Shown in pieces: positions 60,514-64,000 of a DNA stretch of 64,000 nt. The stretch's first letter is position 1. Every line of letters starts with the position of its first letter. The notes under the pieces were generated by a model, which saw only the letters and a list, made by a program, of their open reading frames with translations, was not told the origin of the DNA and did not search any database. This DNA comes from Chlamydoabsidia padenii (lineage: Eukaryota > Mucoromycota > Mucoromycetes > Mucorales > Cunninghamellaceae), in contig JAIWND010000023.1 of NCBI GenBank assembly GCA_025330725.1, positions 124,001-188,000 of the forward strand, written 5' to 3'. Both the position numbers and the translations under genes were made by a program.

Positions 60514-62515
60514 CGTTTTTATTAATCTTTACTTTCTTATTATTTAGGTCAGATACATCTGGATCTTTTATTCGGTACCACGCTAAAAAAGTGTTACTTG
60601 GATGCTCTTTTTTGGATGCCTTGACGTCGAAATACATTATCGATCTCACTCAAGACCCTAATTCTGTTTATGATCCTACTAAGGATTCTGGTACGGTCTA
60701 TCTTGGTGGCAACAAAAACATTGAAGTGGAAACGGTTGGATTTGGGAAAATCCAAAAGGCACAAAGGTAACTAATAGAGAAAATGTCGTTTTACGCTTTA
60801 ACCCAAACTGGTCTCTCTCTCTCTCTCTCACTTTTTTTTTTTTTTTTTGATAGTCAACTAAGCGATCTCAAGGTGGTGGGATTATCTGACACGAAAATTG
60901 TGAGCGAAGGAAAAAATCAAGTCATTGCAAAAGCCAATTTGTGTAAGAATAAGAATCAATGATGACGTTTGGATACTAAGCTCTCTCTCTCTCTCTCTCT
61001 TTTACCAGCAATAGAAGATTTGGACTTGTCAAAAAACCTTGTAAATGATTGGAAGACAGTGGCAAACATCGCATCTCAATTACCACAGTTAACGATCCTA
61101 CGCTTAAAGTAAGTTTACCCTTCCTCTCACCTAATCCAATTTAGAACTGACTTCTTTCTCCTGTTTGTTTTTTTTAATAGCTATATACGACTTCTTCCAC
61201 CAGATAATCAGCTACTGAATTCATCGCCATCACCCTTCCAACATTTGAAAACATTGGTGCTATGCAATACCCATATCACTTGGCATCACATTCTGCAACT
61301 CGAACCTCTTCTTTTGCATTTAGAAGATCTTCAGCTCAGCGGAAATGGAATCAGCAAACTTGACTACTCACCAACTCAATTTCAGCAACTCAAATGCATT
61401 AACCTGGAGGACAATTGTATACAAGACTGGAAACAAGTGGATCATCTCGGCTCATTACCAAAGTAAGTTGATCTACCTATGATACATTATGATCGTCAAC
61501 TAACATTCTATCGATAGTTTGGAAACACTCTTCCTGAACGGCAACCATATACCATCTATTGATCTTACCCCTGACTCTTTTAAAAAGTTGGCCTATTTGC
61601 GCGTGGATCGAAATCAACTACGACATTGGGATAGTTTTGACATTCTTGATCGATTGCCCTCATTAGTCAAGCTACGTTGCCATGAAAATCCTGTTTTCAA
61701 AGGTATGTTTTAGGTGGGTGTGTCCATTGAACATTCGCTTAACTCTCTGTTTCTTTGTTTTTATATATAGGCATACATGTCGAGGAAATTGCTGCACAAG
61801 TGGTGGGTCGGATTCATGGTCTTACAACACTAAATGGAAATACCGTAAGTAAAATCACATGAAGACAAAAAATGGGATCATTTATATTATCTTTTTATGA
61901 TGTTAGCTGACCGGTCGGGAACGGATTGATCTGGAACGATTTTACCTTAAACTTTGTACTCGTGATGGCGATACGCAGGATAAAATTGTAACGAAACACC
62001 CGAGATACCTGGATTTATGCAGAGGTAAGTTTTTTTTTTTAATATTTATACAAACATAACCTCATGACATACCCCCTTTTTTTTGTATGTGCATAGTGCA
62101 CGGGGAACCAGATATCGGACCAGGCAAGAATAACATTGGGTTAGGAATGACATCTACATTGAACCAGCGCTTGATTACCATCACATTATCACAACTACCT
62201 TTGTCAACAGAACAAGATTTATTACAAAAACACCAAACGAATGATTTGCCTGCCCCTGTACACACAATGACCAAACGAGTCCTTGCTACCATGATCGTCC
62301 GAAGTCTCCGCCATTTGATCCAGAAACTGTTCGGTGTACCTGCGTCTCGACAACACCTGTACCTGATACAACAACCATCTGAAAATGAACAGTCATCTGA
62401 AAATCAACAATCCTCTCAACCACATTCGATGATCATGGACATGGCCGATGATTTGCGAGACTTGAAATATTACAGCATAGGTCAAGGCGATCATATAGTT
62501 GTATTGGATTACTAA
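60286..62515 (+). CDS. Tubulin-specific chaperone E (TBCE/Pac2)
   Basis: The gene has about nine exons; the first are 60286-60470 and 60548-60766. The order of domains is that of TBCE. A CAP-Gly domain comes first ('ATVRYIGEVANSTGQWLGVE', 'WDNDTRGKHDGSHKGIRYF', 'GSFIRYHAKKV'). Leucine-rich repeats follow ('LEDLQLSGNGISKLDY', 'LETLFLNGNHI', 'LAYLRVDRNQLRHW'), then 'LTTLNGNTLTGRERIDLERF' and a ubiquitin-like C-terminus ('YYSIGQGDHIVVLDY'). It joins cofactors C and D to release alpha/beta-tubulin. A Ser/Glu/Gln repeat inside the ubiquitin-like part ('SENEQSSENQQSSQ') is unusual. (CA)n and (CT)n microsatellites are in introns 1-3. Confidence 0.9.
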
Positions 62516-63495
62516 TCTGTTTGATTATATGTAGTATTATATTGTAGTTGTAGCTTATGGTATATCCCTTTAAAATTGTCTTTGTTTATAAATAAAACTG
62601 TAGTTGCTTTCAACTCAAGATTGTATGGTCCTTTTTTTTTTTTTTTTTTTTTTTTTTTGCACATGTAGGCAACGATTGGCAAAAAGGCAACCTATTTTCC
62701 CCCACCTGAACTCTACGCCCAACATATTCACCCCGAGTAAGTCGGGATTTGAATTCCAAAAGCCGATTCTGCATGAAAATCCCATTTGGCAAATTTTCTT
62801 TCACCGTCAGAGCTAGTCTACATGACGAGCAATTCACGATTGAAAAAAAAAAAAAAAATCCAAAGTCTTTTCACTATAATACATTCTTCTACCATGGTCC
62901 TCCTACTCTACGGCCAACAATTACCACCTGTGCCCACGCCCAACGTCTACTTACCCTATACTTGGCCAAACTCTACGACCAATATATTTTCCCCCACAGT
63001 CGACCCTACCTCTGGCTAATATGTCAAGGGATTTACTTTCTTTGGACAACAACCAACAGTTAGATACATAATGATACATAATAAACAATAACTTTTACAC
63101 CGCTTTGGCTATAAATAAAGTTAATAATGTCTTTATAGTTTAATGCAATGTATAGTCAAGCAGATAGAGGGTGTATGGGGAATACATGCACACATCGTGG
63201 GAAACGGAGTTTTGATCCCATAATAAACCCAAAATCAGGTATAACCATAGATTAAACAAGGCCGAATTGGTCCACCGCATCACGTTTAGTTCGATGTTTC
63301 CTTTTTTTATTTAAATACAAATTGCAAAAACAAAGAAAAACTATAAAATAAGATACTACTAATCATCAAAAATAAAAAATAAAAAGAAGACTACAACTAT
63401 ACAAACTATTTCCTAGAGAAGTATATATAATGTCATCCACTATGTAAACGGATCAAGCAAGATCACCACCAGCGCCTTTATGAATCAAATCGCAC
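62516..63495. other. Intergenic with dispersed repeat copy B
   Basis: No gene. It has a T-tract at 62632-62658, then repeat copy B (62739-62874). Three partial internal repeats start 'CTCTACG-CCAA' (about 62711, 62908 and 62971). Downstream (63060-63480) I see nothing but AT-rich 3' flanking sequence. Confidence 0.55.
62739..62874 (+). repeat. Dispersed repeat, copy B
   Basis: Homologous to 31757-31887; see that copy for shared blocks. It starts with a motif copy (CGGGATTTGAAT at 62743) and ends in an A-run of 16 and 'ATCCAAAGTCTTTTCAC'. Confidence 0.75.
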
Positions 63496-64000
63496 CTATT
63501 GAGCACTTTCCAGAGCTCTACAGGCAAAAAACTTGACATCACCATCCGCATCTTCACTGAGTTTTTCCAATGCCGGTTTAACTGTTGTGTCATATAATCC
63601 AGCTGCTTGTTCATTGTTCTTCAGTAAGGGTATCAAGGTTTCCAATGATTTCGCCACGTTGAATCGAATATTCGGGATAGGATCATCCGATAAGCTGATC
63701 ACTGTAGGTAGGACATCATCACGGATCACTTGTACTGATAGTGTTTCCGCCATTGCCTAATCATAGCAAAAAAAAGTCTCGTTAGTTTACCATCATCATC
63801 AACCCTCTTCCTTTCCAACTTACTGTCAAGGCAAATAGTGTTGTCATTCTGTGCAGGTAATTTTCATCCATGGTCATTTTCAGTACACGAGGAATAATCA
63901 CAGTTTTCGCCCATTCGGCACCAAATACACCAGTCAGCTTTTGTAGATTGATGGTGGCAGCTTCACGGATAGAGAAGACAAGATCACGAAGCCAAGACAT
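63496..64000 (-). CDS. TPD3: PP2A regulatory subunit A (HEAT-repeat scaffold), C-terminal part
   Basis: The exons 63756-63496 and 64000-63834 join as '[20 protein letters not shown]'. The segment matches the last two or three HEAT repeats of PP2A-A: '[20 protein letters not shown]', '[10 protein letters not shown]', '[16 protein letters not shown]', '[20 protein letters not shown]'. It ends at 'CRALESAQ'. The subunit bridges the PP2A catalytic and B subunits. The rest of the gene continues beyond the window. Confidence 0.9.

Overview
The window is nuclear DNA from a filamentous fungus, most likely an early-diverging lineage such as Mucoromycota. The evidence is AT-rich intergenic DNA, many short GT-AG introns with T-rich acceptors, and the gene set. 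That set includes a SOSS-B/NABP single-strand DNA-binding protein (not found in the common yeasts), a LysM plus 3D-domain secreted protein, an Fe-S L-serine dehydratase and a delta-12 desaturase. The phylum is an inference; no rRNA or other marker is present. Genes lie on both strands with no operons, and both window edges cut a gene (LysM protein on the left, PP2A subunit A on the right).

Layout. 0-14 kb: LysM/3D protein (-), an OB-fold protein (+, 5' end unresolved), a membrane-anchored exo-beta-1,3-glucanase (+), SOSS-B (+), the spindle-checkpoint GAP Bub2 (+), an unrecognised Ser-rich protein (+) and a rhodanese/dual-specificity phosphatase (-). 14-23 kb: a tandem CCCH zinc-finger protein (-), Lcl2 (-), a decayed ABCB6/HMT1-like ABC half-transporter (-), ARPC2 (+) and a decayed YANK-like kinase (+). 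23-32 kb: a globin-fold protein without the usual proximal His (+), a mitochondrial acetyl-CoA acetyltransferase (-), a GDSL esterase (+), a BAHD acyltransferase (+) and a CoA-type Nudix hydrolase (-). 32-45 kb: TRA1 (-), the giant pseudokinase scaffold of SAGA/NuA4. 46-51 kb: an LEA2-type membrane protein, L-serine dehydratase and a DUF1772 protein (all +). 51-56 kb: gene-poor DNA with gene remnants, a 19-bp minisatellite, a 240-bp tandem array and duplicated C2H2 zinc-finger remnants. 56-64 kb: Ap4A phosphorylase, Eaf7/MRGBP, delta-12 desaturase and tubulin cofactor E (all +), then PP2A subunit A (-).

Most genes are ordinary housekeeping genes. TRA1 and EAF7 both encode NuA4 subunits, but they are about 12 kb apart and nothing shows co-regulation.

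The strongest unexplained signal is a 12-bp motif, CGGGATTTGAAA (variants CGGGATTTSAAA). It recurs about 20 times in intergenic DNA in both orientations. It sits 63-94 bp upstream of the start codon of at least nine unrelated genes, and exact copies flank both members of the divergent thiolase/GDSL pair at equal 83-bp spacing. Copies also lie inside the dispersed and tandem repeats of the window. It looks like an undescribed lineage-specific promoter element, possibly shared with or spread by repeats.
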